DNA of 64,000 nucleotides from [Mycobacterium] zoologicum. Its GTDB lineage: Bacteria; Actinomycetota; Actinomycetes; Mycobacteriales; Mycobacteriaceae. Below the pieces are notes generated by a model, which saw nothing but the letters and a program-made list of their open reading frames with translations, had not been told where the DNA came from and did no database searches. Both the position numbers and the translations under genes were made by a program. Every line of letters begins with the position of its first letter. The first letter of the stretch is position 1. This document shows, in pieces, positions 9,652 through 19,211 of this stretch. The DNA lies in assembly GCF_020172665.1 (NCBI RefSeq), contig NZ_CP083985.1, positions 3,302,040 through 3,366,039 of the forward strand. The letters run 5' to 3'.

Positions 9652-9897
9652 ATGAGGTTGGGCAACACCCTGGCCACGCTGGTAGTCGTCTGGCTGCTGA
9701 TCGGCGCGGTCGCCGTCTGGCAACGCGGCTATCTGTCGCATGCCGAGCCGGATTGCGCATCAGCCGGAACCATTGCGCTGACCGTGCTCGCCGGGCCGTT
9801 GAACTACGGCGGCCTCAACCCGAAGGTGTCGCACTGCCAGTTGCCCGAACCGAGCGCACTGTCCCCCCTCGCTGTCGCACACCTCGGAATGGAGTAG
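9652..9897 (+). CDS. Small single-span exported protein (81 aa), function unknown
   Basis: Starts at ATG 9652 behind a strong GGAGG (9642-9646). One hydrophobic segment (residues 6-24, LATLVVVWLLIGAVAVW) acts as signal anchor. The exported part has two cysteines and the motif LAGPLNYGGLNPKVSHCQLP. It is followed 2 bp later by a DUF6131 gene. A decayed copy of this same pair lies at 60.8 kb. No function is known to me. Confidence 0.75.
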   Translation: MRLGNTLATLVVVWLLIGAVAVWQRGYLSHAEPDCASAGTIALTVLAGPLNYGGLNPKVSHCQLPEPSALSPLAVAHLGME

Positions 9898-9899
9898 CC

Positions 9900-10055
9900 A
9901 TGATCGGTCTGGGAGTCCTTCTCCTCATTCTCGGTTTCATCTTCAAGATCTCGATCCTGTGGAACATCGGCATCGTCCTGCTGGTGATCGGCGCGGTCCT
10001 GTGGATCCTCGGCGCAGTGGGTCGCCCGGTCGGCGGCCGTCGACACTGGTACTGA
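9900..10055 (+). CDS. DUF6131 family small membrane protein (51 aa)
   Basis: A 51-residue protein that is almost entirely two hydrophobic segments (GLGVLLLILGFIFKISIL and IGIVLLVIGAVLWILGAVG), ending in a basic aromatic tail GRPVGGRRHWY, the DUF6131 signature in mycobacteria. ATG at 9900 has GGAGT just upstream and follows the previous small gene almost directly. A paralogue of exactly equal length is at 60902. The role is unknown. Confidence 0.88.
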   Translation: MIGLGVLLLILGFIFKISILWNIGIVLLVIGAVLWILGAVGRPVGGRRHWY

Positions 10056-10113
10056 TCACCGGCCGGGCCCGCACGTCGGCCCCATCCTCCGCACCCGGCA
10101 GCGGCCCGCCGCA

Positions 10114-10135
10114 CATATGCATGAATGCTTATATG
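10114..10135. promoter_or_regulatory. Imperfect AT-rich dyad upstream of pacL1-ctpC, possible metalloregulator site
   Basis: An AT-rich 22-bp stretch in otherwise GC-rich DNA has ATATGCAT on the left and ATGCTTATAT on the right, about 48 bp before the PacL1-like start. Its composition resembles operators of ArsR/SmtB-type metal sensors. No such sensor gene lies in the window, so this is suggestive only. Confidence 0.4.
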
Positions 10136-10182
10136 GTGATAGCCTTGGCGCCACCAACGAACGCGAACCAAGGGGATCATTC

Positions 10183-10464
10183 ATGGCGGTACAGGGATTG
10201 CTGGCGAAGGCGGCAGGCACGGTCTTCACCGGCCTGGTCGGGGTCAGCGCCTACGAGCTGGCACGCAAGGCACTGGAGAAGGCACCGCTGCACCAGGCCG
10301 CGGTGACGGCCACCGAATGGAGCCTGCGCGGAACCCGCCGGGCCGAGGAGGTCGCAGAGTCGGCGCGCCTCAAGGTGGCCGACGTCGTCGCCGAGGCCCG
10401 CGAACGCATCGGCGAGGAGGCCACCCCGCCGGCAGCGGCCGTCGCCCACGACCACGACCACTGA
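10183..10464 (+). CDS. pacL1: PacL1-like metal-binding membrane scaffold (DUF1490)
   Basis: A 93-residue protein, the same length as Rv3269, which in M. tuberculosis anchors CtpC in zinc-efflux platforms and binds zinc through a C-terminal motif. Here the N-terminus is a membrane helix (GTVFTGLVGVSAYELARKAL), the middle is a charged helix (EEVAESARLKVADVVAEARE), and the C-terminus ends HDHDH, a plausible zinc ligand. ATG at 10183 follows an AAGGGGA site. It lies 8 bp before ctpC. Confidence 0.9.
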   Translation: MAVQGLLAKAAGTVFTGLVGVSAYELARKALEKAPLHQAAVTATEWSLRGTRRAEEVAESARLKVADVVAEARERIGEEATPPAAAVAHDHDH

Positions 10465-10472
10465 CCGCGGCC

Positions 10473-12650
10473 ATGAACGGCACCGATGAACTGACCGTCG
10501 TCTCGGATGCCGCCGGGCGGATGCGGGTGCAGGCCGCCTGGGTGCGCTGCGACTCCCGGCGCGCGGTGGCCGCCGAAGAGGCGGCCGGGCGGGTCAACGG
10601 GGTGCGCACCGTGCACGCCTACCCGCGCACCGGCGCCGTCGTGGTCTGGTACTCGCCGAAGCGGTGCGACACCGCCGAGATCCTGGCCGCGATCGCCTCG
10701 GCGGCCACCGTCGCCGCCGAGCTGATCCCGGCCCGCACTCCGCGCTCGGCGGACATCCGCAACACCGACGTGCTGCGCATGGTGATCGGCGGCGCGGCAT
10801 TGGCGCTGCTGGGTGTGCGGCGCTATGTGTTCGCCCGGCCGCCGCTGCTCGGGCCGAGCGGGCAGCTGGTGGCGACCGGGGCGACGGTCTTCATGGGCTA
10901 TCCGTTCCTGCGGGGCGCGCTGCGCTCGATCCGCTCCGGTAAGGCCGGCACCGACGCGCTGGTGACCGCCGCGACCGTCGCCAGCCTGGTGCTGCGGGAG
11001 AACGTCGTCGCGCTGACCGTGCTGTGGCTGCTCAACATCGGCGAATACCTGCAGGATCTGACGCTGCGCCGGACCCGGCGCGCCATCTCGGATCTGTTGC
11101 GCGGCAACCAGGACACCGCCTGGGTCCGCCTTGCCGACGGAACCGAAGTCCAGGTGCCGATCGACACCGTGCAGATCGGTGACGAGGTGATCGTCCACGA
11201 CCATGTGGCGATCCCGGTCGACGGCGAGGTCGTCGACGGCGAGGCCATCGTCGACCAGTCGGCGATCACCGGGGAGACCCTACCGGCCAGCGTCGCGATC
11301 GGAGCAGTCGTGCACGCCGGCTCGGTGGTGGTGCGCGGCCGGATCGTGGTGCGTGCCACGGCGGTGGGCAATCAGACCGTGATCGGCCGGATCATCAGCC
11401 GGGTCGAGGAGGCGCAGCATGACCGCGCACCGATCCAGACCGTCGGCGAGAACTTCTCCCGGCGCTTCGTGCCGGCATCGTTCGTCCTCTCGGCGCTCAC
11501 CCTGGCGCTCACCGGCGACGTCCGTCGAGCGATGACCATGCTGCTGATCGCCTGCCCGTGCGCGGTGGGACTGTCCACCCCGACCGCGATCAGTGCCGCG
11601 ATCGGCAATGGCGCCCGGCGCGGCATCCTGATCAAGGGCGGCTCGCATCTGGAGCAGGCCGGCCGGGTGGACGCGATCGTGTTCGACAAGACCGGCACGC
11701 TGACCATCGGCCGCCCAGTGGTGACCAATATCGTTGCGATCCACAAGGATTGGCAACCCGAGCAGGTGCTGGCCTACGCCGCCAGCTCCGAGCTGCACTC
11801 CCGGCATCCGCTGGCCGAAGCAGTCATCCGTTCCACTGAGGAACGCCACATCAGCATCCCGCCGCATGAGGAGTGCGAGGTCCTGGTGGGCCTGGGCATC
11901 CGCACCTGGGCCGACGGACGCACCCTGCTGCTGGGCAGCCCGAACCTGCTGCGCTCGGAGAAGGTCCGCATCCCGAAGAAGGCCTCGGAGTGGGTCACCA
12001 AGCTGCGCGCCCAGGCCGAGACCCCGCTGCTGCTGGCGGTCGACGGCACCCTGGTCGGGCTGATCAGCCTGCGCGACGAGGTCCGCCCCGAGGCTCACGA
12101 AGTCCTCAGCCAGTTGCGCGCCAAAGGAATTCGCCGCATCGTCATGCTCACCGGTGATCACCCGGAGACCGCCGCCGCGGTGGCTTCAGAGCTCGGCATC
12201 GACGAGTGGCGCGCCGAGGTGCTCCCGGAGGACAAGCTCCAGGTGGTCCGGGCATTGCAGGACGAGGGCTACGTGGTCGGCATGGTCGGCGACGGCGTCA
12301 ACGACGCGCCCGCGCTGGCCGCCGCCGATATGGGGATCGCGATGGGGCTGGCCGGCACCGACGTTGCGGTGGAGACCGCCGACGTGGCCTTGGCCAACGA
12401 TGATCTGCGCCGGTTGCTCGATGTCCGGGACCTGGGCGGCCGTGCCGTGGAGGTGATTCGGCAGAACTACGGTATGGCGATCGCGGTCAACGCGGCCGGG
12501 CTGCTGATCGGCGCCGGTGGTGCGCTGTCACCGGTGCTGGCGGCGATTCTGCATAACGCGTCGTCGGTGGCCGTGGTCGCCAACAGTTCGCGGTTGATCC
12601 GGTACAAGCTGGACCGCGAACCGATGGCATCCGGGGACGCCACGGCGTAA
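10473..12650 (+). CDS. ctpC: P1B-type metal-exporting ATPase CtpC
   Basis: Exports zinc (manganese has also been proposed) across the plasma membrane using ATP. The 725-residue protein has an N-terminal heavy-metal-associated-like domain without the CxxC pair (about 12-60), the actuator TGE in AITGETLPAS, the intramembrane CPC at 361-363 (IACPCAVGLSTPTA), the phosphorylated Asp of DKTGT at 405, and the MVGDGVNDAPAL hinge. ATG at 10473 closely follows the PacL1-like gene, so both should be made together. A hairpin after the stop ends the unit. Confidence 0.95.
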   Translation: MNGTDELTVVSDAAGRMRVQAAWVRCDSRRAVAAEEAAGRVNGVRTVHAYPRTGAVVVWYSPKRCDTAEILAAIASAATVAAELIPARTPRSADIRNTDVLRMVIGGAALALLGVRRYVFARPPLLGPSGQLVATGATVFMGYPFLRGALRSIRSGKAGTDALVTAATVASLVLRENVVALTVLWLLNIGEYLQDLTLRRTRRAISDLLRGNQDTAWVRLADGTEVQVPIDTVQIGDEVIVHDHVAIPVDGEVVDGEAIVDQSAITGETLPASVAIGAVVHAGSVVVRGRIVVRATAVGNQTVIGRIISRVEEAQHDRAPIQTVGENFSRRFVPASFVLSALTLALTGDVRRAMTMLLIACPCAVGLSTPTAISAAIGNGARRGILIKGGSHLEQAGRVDAIVFDKTGTLTIGRPVVTNIVAIHKDWQPEQVLAYAASSELHSRHPLAEAVIRSTEERHISIPPHEECEVLVGLGIRTWADGRTLLLGSPNLLRSEKVRIPKKASEWVTKLRAQAETPLLLAVDGTLVGLISLRDEVRPEAHEVLSQLRAKGIRRIVMLTGDHPETAAAVASELGIDEWRAEVLPEDKLQVVRALQDEGYVVGMVGDGVNDAPALAAADMGIAMGLAGTDVAVETADVALANDDLRRLLDVRDLGGRAVEVIRQNYGMAIAVNAAGLLIGAGGALSPVLAAILHNASSVAVVANSSRLIRYKLDREPMASGDATA

Positions 12651-12659
12651 TGTGTGACC

Positions 12660-12716
12660 GTCCCGACTGTCCCTGTCGAGCAACACCACCAGCTCCAGGG
12701 CAGTCGGGACTTTATT
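12660..12716 (+). terminator. Hairpin terminator after ctpC
   Basis: GTCCCGACTG (12660-12669) pairs exactly with CAGTCGGGAC (12701-12710), with further pairing inside (CCCTG with CAGGG) and a TTTATT run right after. It separates convergent ctpC and the CDF-like gene and could serve both strands. Confidence 0.75.
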
Positions 12717-12725
12717 CGCCCCCGG

Positions 12726-13439
<714 letters not shown>

Positions 13440-13491
13440 CCCGAAATCGTACCGTCCGCCACGCCCCTCAGCCCGGATCGTGGGTCAGGTC

Positions 13492-15459
13492 TCAACCGTT
13501 GGCGTGGTCCATCTTGACCACTCGGTCATTGCCGCGGTCGGCGATGTAGACGTCGCCGCTCTTGCTCACCGCGACGGCCAACGGTGCGTTGAGGCCGGTG
13601 AACGGCAACACCGCCGGGATGGCCGCGCCGGTGCCGAGCTTGACGACCTTGTTGCGGGTGCGCTCGGTCACGTAGACGCTCCCGCCGTCACCCACCGCGA
13701 TGCCCCACGGCGCGACGATTCCGGCGAAGGGCAGTACGACCTGCTCATTGGTGGCCGACATGACCTTGAGCACCCGGTTGTTGCCGGTGTCGGTGACATA
13801 GACGTTGCCCGCCGAGTCGACCGCCACCCCTTCGGGCTTGTTGAGGCCCGCGAAGGGCACCGTGGTCTGCAGGTTCGACCCGGCTTCCAGCCGCAGCACG
13901 ACCTCATTGACGCGGTCGACGACGTAGACGTTGCCGCCGGAATCGACCGCCACCCCTTGGGGCTCCGCCAGGCCGGTGAAGGGCAGCGCGACATGGGAAT
14001 CGCCGTCGGCGGAGATCTTGACCACACGGCTGTCGGCGTCGGAGAAGTACACGTTGCCGCCGGAGTCCACCGCCAGCCCGCGCGGCTGGTATTGGTCGCT
14101 GAACGGCAACACCGTCGAACGATCCGAGCCGTCGGCCAGCTTTACCACCCGACCTTGCATGCCCCCGCTGGTGACGTAGACACCACCGTCGCCGTCGAGC
14201 GCCACCGCATCCGGCGACAGCCGGTAGTCGAGGTCGTTGAACGGCAGCACGCCCTGCGGCGGGGCCGCCACCGGCGAGGCCGACGACGTCTCGCTCACCA
14301 GGTTTCCGACCCCGACGACCACCGCGACGACAGCCGCCGCGGCGGCCACCACCAGCACGGGTTTGCGCGGCATCCGCAGCCGGCGCCGCGTCGCCACCGG
14401 GATGACCCGCGCGTCGGTGCGCTGCAGCAGCGAGGTGATCGGGAATGCGTCCGAGGACAACGGCGAGCCACCGAGCCCAACACCGGCCTCCGAATCGGGC
14501 GGCGTCCAGCCGGTCCAGCCGTGGCCGTCGACCACCGGGCGCGGCGTGCCGTCGGTTCGGCTGTCGGCCTCCAGACCACCGGGCAGGTGCAGGGCGGGCT
14601 CGCCACGCCGCAGGATTCTGGCGACTTGGTGGCGTTCCGGCTCGGTCAGCGCCGCGTAGGCGGCCGCGGCCAGTTCACCCGCGCTGCTGTATCGGTCTTC
14701 GGGCCGCTTGGCCAGCCCACGTGCCAGCACGTCGTCGACGCCCGCCGCTATGCGCCCTGGCCGCAACTTGCTGGGCCGCGGCGCTTCGGCGGTCAGGCGT
14801 TCTGCCAACGCATCTTCGACGGTGTCAGCGGAGAACGGCGGCACCCCGCTCAGGCACTCGGCCAGCACGCAGGCCAGCGAATAGATGTCGGCGAGGTGGG
14901 TGACCTGTTCGCCGGCCAGGCGCTCGGGCGCCATGTAGTGAACGGTGCCCGGGTCCGGTTCGGCGATGGCCGCGGCGACACCGAAGTCCGCCAGATGGGC
15001 CAGGTCGTCGTCGGTGAGAAGGATGTTGTCGGGTTTGACGTCGCGGTGGATGACGTCGGCATTGTGCGCGGCGTCGAGCGCCGCCGCTACCTGACGCACG
15101 ACCGCGACCGCCCGCGGCGCGCTCATCGGGCCGCCGTCGGCCAGCACGGTGGCCAGATCGGTGCCGTCGATCAGGCCCAGTTCCAGATAGAGCCGGTCCT
15201 CGATCTCCCCGTACGCGCGGATCGGAACCACGTGCGGTTCGGTCAGCTGACCGGCGGCTTCGGCCTCGTCCTCCAGCCGGCTGCGGAACGCCTCATCGGC
15301 GGAGAGGTCCTCGGAGATCAGCTTGAGCGCGACCGTTTCGTCGTTGCGGGTGTCCTCGGCCCGGTACACCTCACCGACAACGCCGTGCCCGAGCAGTCGC
15401 TCGAGCTGATAGGGACCGAATCGCGAACCCACCCGCGATCCCGGCTCGGCGCTGTTCAC
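13492..15459 (-). CDS. pknD: PknD-type Ser/Thr protein kinase with NHL beta-propeller sensor
   Basis: A 655-residue transmembrane kinase. Kinase domain: glycine loop GHGVVGEVY (24-32), catalytic Lys 46 in VALKL, HRDVKPDN (Asp 140), DFG (Asp 158), YMAPE. The membrane helix is about 368-387. The extracellular part has six NHL-type repeats (PEGVAVDSAGNVYVTDTGNN is one), the propeller of PknD. The segment between DFG and APE is short and lacks the usual Thr-x-Thr. GTG at 15459 has AAGGGAG 8 nt upstream; an extension to 15528 is less likely. It lies 99 bp downstream of pstS, as in the M. tuberculosis pstS2-pknD pair. Confidence 0.93.
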   Translation of the reverse strand: MNSAEPGSRVGSRFGPYQLERLLGHGVVGEVYRAEDTRNDETVALKLISEDLSADEAFRSRLEDEAEAAGQLTEPHVVPIRAYGEIEDRLYLELGLIDGTDLATVLADGGPMSAPRAVAVVRQVAAALDAAHNADVIHRDVKPDNILLTDDDLAHLADFGVAAAIAEPDPGTVHYMAPERLAGEQVTHLADIYSLACVLAECLSGVPPFSADTVEDALAERLTAEAPRPSKLRPGRIAAGVDDVLARGLAKRPEDRYSSAGELAAAAYAALTEPERHQVARILRRGEPALHLPGGLEADSRTDGTPRPVVDGHGWTGWTPPDSEAGVGLGGSPLSSDAFPITSLLQRTDARVIPVATRRRLRMPRKPVLVVAAAAAVVAVVVGVGNLVSETSSASPVAAPPQGVLPFNDLDYRLSPDAVALDGDGGVYVTSGGMQGRVVKLADGSDRSTVLPFSDQYQPRGLAVDSGGNVYFSDADSRVVKISADGDSHVALPFTGLAEPQGVAVDSGGNVYVVDRVNEVVLRLEAGSNLQTTVPFAGLNKPEGVAVDSAGNVYVTDTGNNRVLKVMSATNEQVVLPFAGIVAPWGIAVGDGGSVYVTERTRNKVVKLGTGAAIPAVLPFTGLNAPLAVAVSKSGDVYIADRGNDRVVKMDHANG

Positions 15460-15558
15460 CGACGACGCTCCCTTCACCCAACTGTTGAGCCCTGCTGAGC
15501 CGCGATTCCGCGGCGAAAGTCCGCCCACCAGCCTAACCGGCGGCGGCCCGGCCGGTGC

Positions 15559-16677
15559 TCACGATATGGCGTTGACCGCCGTCAGCAGCCTCGATTTGAC
15601 CGCCGAGGGCAACGGAATGGCCCCGTACTGGTCCAGTCCGTCCTGGCCGGGGCCGATCGCAGACTGCAGGAACGCCTTGACCGCCGACCCGACGGCCGCG
15701 TCCGAGTACGTCGAGCAGACCACTTCGTAGGTCGCCACCATGATCGGGTAGCTGCCGGCCTCGGTCGGCTTGTACAGCGACGCCAGGTCCAGCACCAGGT
15801 CGTTGCTCTGCCCGGAGCCCGACACGAATTTCGCCCCGGCGATCGTCTGGCCGACCGACTCGGCCGAGATGCCGACCGGGCGCGCCCCGTCCGAGGCGAT
15901 GATCTGCGCCATCGGGAGCTGCTTGCCGACCGCGAACGACCACCCGGTGTAGGTGATGGCGCCGTCGGTGTTCTGCAGGGCCGCCGACGTGCCGCTGTCC
16001 CCGGCGGCTCCTTCGCCGACGCCGCCGTTGAAGAACTCACCGGAACCGCCGTACCAGGCGCCCTCGGAGGCGCTGTCGAGGTACTTCTGGAAGCTGGCGG
16101 TGGTGCCCGACCTGTCGCTGCGGTAGACGACGTGGATCGGCAGCGAGGGCAGCGCCACGCCTGCGTTGAGCGCCTTGATCGCGGGGTTGTCCCAGGTGCC
16201 GATGGTGCCGTTGAAGATCTTCGCGACGGTGGGGCCGTCCAGGTTCAGGTTGGTGATCCCGTTGATGCGGTAGGCCAGAGCTATCGGGGTGAACACGACC
16301 GGCAGGTGCCATGCGGGTGAGCCACAGCGCTCCGCAGCCCGGTCGGGCTGCCCCCTGGATAGGTCGAGCACCACATCGGTGCCGGCGAGGTCGGTCGCGT
16401 TGGCCAGGAAGTCGTCGACCCCGGCCGCCGAGCCGTTGGCGTTGTAGGTCAGGGATTGGCCCGGGCAGGATCGGTTGTAGGCGTAGGCGAATTGCTCGAA
16501 CGCCGCCTCCTGCGCTGTGGAACCGCCGGCCCGCAGATCCTGTTTGCCGCCGCAGTCCACCGCCACGTCCGGGGCGCCGACCAATGCGGCTCCGCCGGCG
16601 TCGACGCCGCACGCCGAAACCGTCAGCGCGCCAGCAACGAGCAGAACCGGCAACACGGTCGATCGGCCGAATCTCAC
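15559..16677 (-). CDS. pstS: Phosphate-binding lipoprotein PstS
   Basis: Periplasmic phosphate receptor of a Pst ABC transporter, anchored by lipid. With the GTG at 16677 the protein is 372 residues with a lipobox LTVSAC (Cys 23). The mature part has the phosphate-binding signatures [30 protein letters not shown] and [16 protein letters not shown]. No pstC, pstA or pstB is nearby, so it would have to work with a permease elsewhere or act mainly as sensor partner for the downstream PknD homologue, with which it forms a two-gene unit. Confidence 0.93.
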   Translation of the reverse strand: MRFGRSTVLPVLLVAGALTVSACGVDAGGAALVGAPDVAVDCGGKQDLRAGGSTAQEAAFEQFAYAYNRSCPGQSLTYNANGSAAGVDDFLANATDLAGTDVVLDLSRGQPDRAAERCGSPAWHLPVVFTPIALAYRINGITNLNLDGPTVAKIFNGTIGTWDNPAIKALNAGVALPSLPIHVVYRSDRSGTTASFQKYLDSASEGAWYGGSGEFFNGGVGEGAAGDSGTSAALQNTDGAITYTGWSFAVGKQLPMAQIIASDGARPVGISAESVGQTIAGAKFVSGSGQSNDLVLDLASLYKPTEAGSYPIMVATYEVVCSTYSDAAVGSAVKAFLQSAIGPGQDGLDQYGAIPLPSAVKSRLLTAVNAIS

Positions 16678-16806
16678 AGGATTGGACTTTACCGTGGCGG
16701 CCCTTAGGGGATCGCGGCATCGCCGGAAGCCTCCCGTGCGCCCCTGACTTATCGGATCGCGAGGCTCTAGGGTTGCGGGATATTCGTCGATCGGAGGGCA
16801 CCGGAT

Positions 16807-17979
16807 ATGGCCGACGGCCCCAAACCACTGGACGGCTTCCGGGTCGTGGACTTCACCCAGAACGTGGCCGGGCCGCTGGCCGGCCAGGTGCTGGCCGATC
16901 TGGGCGCCGAGGTCATCAAGGTCGAGGCGCCCGGCGGTGAGGCGAGCCGGCAGATCACCTCGGTGCTGCCCGGCCGCCGGCCACTGGCCGTCTACTTTCT
17001 GCCGAACAACCGCGGCAAGAAGTCGGTGACCGCCGACCTGCGGACCGCAGAGGCCAAACAGCGGATCCTGGATCTGGTGGACACCGCCGACGTCGTGCTG
17101 GAGTCCTTCCGGCCCGGCGTGATGGAGCGGCTCGGGCTGGGCCCCGACGAGCTGCGCCTCCGCAACCCGAGGCTGATCTACGCGCGACTGTCGGCGTACG
17201 GCGGCAACGGTCCGAACGGCGACCGCCCGGGGGTCGACCTGATGGTGGCGGCCGAGGCGGGGATGACCTCGGGGATGCGGACCCCCGACGGCAAGCCGCA
17301 GATCATCCCGTTCCAACTGGTCGACAATGCCAGCGGCCACGTGCTGGCGCAGGCGGTGCTGGCGGCCCTGCTCAACCGGGAGCGGCACGGCATCGCCGAC
17401 GTGGTGGAAGTGGCGATGTACGACGTGGCGGTGGCGCTGCAGGCCAATCAGCTCACCGTGCACCTGAACCGCCCGGCAGAGGCCCGCGCCGCATCACCGG
17501 CTGCCGCGCCGGCCAAGCGACGCAAGGGAGTCGGGTTCGCCACCCAGCCCTCGGATGCGTTCCGCACCGCCGACGGCTACGTCGTGATCAGCGCCTACAC
17601 GCCCAAACACTGGGATATCTTGTGCCGCAGCATCGGCCGGCCGGATCTGATCGCCGATCCGCGGTTCGCCGACCAGCGCTCCCGGTCGATCAACTACGCC
17701 GAGCTCATCACCGAGCTGGAGTCCACCCTGACCACGGCGACGTCGGAGCAGTGGGTGGATCGGTTGCAGCGCAACGGTTTGATGGCGTGTCTGGCCAACA
17801 CCTGGAAGCAGGTGGTGGACACCGCGCTGTTCGCCGAGAATCAGCTGGCCCTGCGAACCGGCGAGGGTGACACCGCGATCACCGTGGTGCGCACCCCGGC
17901 TCGCTACGGCTCGTTCGAGGCCTCGGTGACCGGCACTCCCCCGGCCCCGGGTCAGCACAACACCGAACTGCTGGGCTGA
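16807..17979 (+). CDS. CaiB/BaiF family (class III) CoA transferase
   Basis: A 390-residue family III CoA transferase, orthologue of Rv3272, moving CoA between carboxylic acids through an enzyme aspartyl-CoA. Visible signatures are [48 protein letters not shown] and the catalytic Asp in [12 protein letters not shown]. The natural substrate is unknown. In M. tuberculosis the next genes are a carbonic anhydrase and fadE25; here about 18 kb of other genes intervene. It is divergent from pstS-pknD. Confidence 0.92.
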   Translation: MADGPKPLDGFRVVDFTQNVAGPLAGQVLADLGAEVIKVEAPGGEASRQITSVLPGRRPLAVYFLPNNRGKKSVTADLRTAEAKQRILDLVDTADVVLESFRPGVMERLGLGPDELRLRNPRLIYARLSAYGGNGPNGDRPGVDLMVAAEAGMTSGMRTPDGKPQIIPFQLVDNASGHVLAQAVLAALLNRERHGIADVVEVAMYDVAVALQANQLTVHLNRPAEARAASPAAAPAKRRKGVGFATQPSDAFRTADGYVVISAYTPKHWDILCRSIGRPDLIADPRFADQRSRSINYAELITELESTLTTATSEQWVDRLQRNGLMACLANTWKQVVDTALFAENQLALRTGEGDTAITVVRTPARYGSFEASVTGTPPAPGQHNTELLG

Positions 17980-18085
17980 GCACCGCTAGGCGGCCCGGAA
18001 TGCCCGATAGACCACCGAGCCGATGAAAGCCCCCAGCGACTGAGGCGTCCGGCCCCAGATGGGCGGCGCGCGGTCGGCCGGCCGT

Positions 18086-18130
18086 CATTCCTACAGATAT
18101 GGAGAATAATGCTACACAGTTGTAGGAATG
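18086..18130. promoter_or_regulatory. Inverted repeats upstream of the PE-PPE-domain hydrolase
   Basis: CATTCCTACA (18086-18095) pairs perfectly with TGTAGGAATG (18121-18130). Inside it, CTACACAGTTGTAG (18112-18125) is a shorter dyad of the same CTACA/TGTAG half site. The 3-prime arm ends 16 bp before the ATG at 18147. The layout resembles a repressor operator, for instance TetR-type, but no regulator gene is adjacent. Confidence 0.55.
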
Positions 18131-18146
18131 GTGGGACACTGCTCGG

Positions 18147-19211
18147 ATGGCACGACTCATCGCCGTCGCACTGATCGGGGCCGCAGCGTCTGCCCTGACG
18201 TGCGCTGAAGTCCTGTCGGCACCGTCCGCGCGGGCCGACACCCTCGCCGCCGCCGACTCGGCCCTTTCCGAGGGCGCGACCCGGATCACCGTCCCCGGTT
18301 CGGGACCGCTGTACTACCCGAACTTCTTCACCGGGTTCCCCGGACTGGGGCAGGGCTATCTGCCCGGCATCATCGACGACCCGGACCTGTCGATCCTGGG
18401 CGCCTACGACCAGATCAACCATGAGATAGGCGAGAACTGGTTCCCGGGCAGTACGCCCCAGGTGGTGAACTACCCGGCCAGCATGGGCATCCTGAGCGGC
18501 AGCCTGGCCGCCCCCGGTGTCGACGACGCCGTCTCCGCCGGACGGCAGGCACTCAACGACCAGATCACCAACGCCGTCGACAACGGCAACGGCTCCGTCG
18601 TGTACGTCGCCGCGCTGTCGGAGGGCACCCTGGTTCTCGACCGCGAGTTGGCATACCTGGCAACAGATCCCAACGCCCCAGCGGCCGACGCACTGAAGTT
18701 CGTCAGCATCTCCAGTCCCGAGATCGGCCTGTTCGACATCTACATGCGCGTCGGGTCCACCATCCCGGTGGTCGACTACACCGCGGGAATCATCCCCGAC
18801 ACCCAGTACGACGTCGATGTGTTGTTCCATCAGTACGACTTCTGGGCCGATCCCCCGGACCGGCCGTGGAATCTGCTGGCGGACCTGAATTCGCTGTTCG
18901 CGCTGAACTATTACCACAGCCCGGCGGCGCTGGCCGCCCCGTCGGACGCGGTGCAGCTGTCCAGCGTGACCGATTCCCTGGGCGGCACCGTCACTACCTA
19001 CATGATCACCTCGTCCACGTTGCCGATGCTGCAGCCGCTGGTCGGACTCGGCCTGCCCGAGCAATTCATCGACGATCTCAACTCGTGGCTGACACCGCTT
19101 GTCGACCAAGGCTATTCATCGCTGACTCCCGACGCCGGACCGTACTTCGCTCAGGGTGAGCTGGTGGGCCTGGACGGGCTCTGGCCGGACCTGGATCACC
19201 TGCTGGGCTGA
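18147..19211 (+). CDS. Secreted PE-PPE-domain serine hydrolase
   Basis: A 354-residue exported protein with a signal peptide (MARLIAVALIGAAASALTCA, cleavage near ARA) followed directly by a PE-PPE-type alpha/beta-hydrolase domain. It has no PE or PPE helical region. VPGSGPLYYPNFFTGFPG and the nucleophile elbow YVAALSEGTLVL are visible. Related proteins are esterases or acyltransferases acting on trehalose lipids at the cell envelope. The 3-prime end overlaps the convergent acyltransferase gene by 16 bp. A repeat-rich promoter precedes it. Confidence 0.85.
   Translation: MARLIAVALIGAAASALTCAEVLSAPSARADTLAAADSALSEGATRITVPGSGPLYYPNFFTGFPGLGQGYLPGIIDDPDLSILGAYDQINHEIGENWFPGSTPQVVNYPASMGILSGSLAAPGVDDAVSAGRQALNDQITNAVDNGNGSVVYVAALSEGTLVLDRELAYLATDPNAPAADALKFVSISSPEIGLFDIYMRVGSTIPVVDYTAGIIPDTQYDVDVLFHQYDFWADPPDRPWNLLADLNSLFALNYYHSPAALAAPSDAVQLSSVTDSLGGTVTTYMITSSTLPMLQPLVGLGLPEQFIDDLNSWLTPLVDQGYSSLTPDAGPYFAQGELVGLDGLWPDLDHLLG

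Noticed and set aside
16678..17463. Longer N-terminus for PstS
   Set aside because: The codon before the apparent extended start is GTA, and the lipobox lies at the right distance only from GTG 16677.
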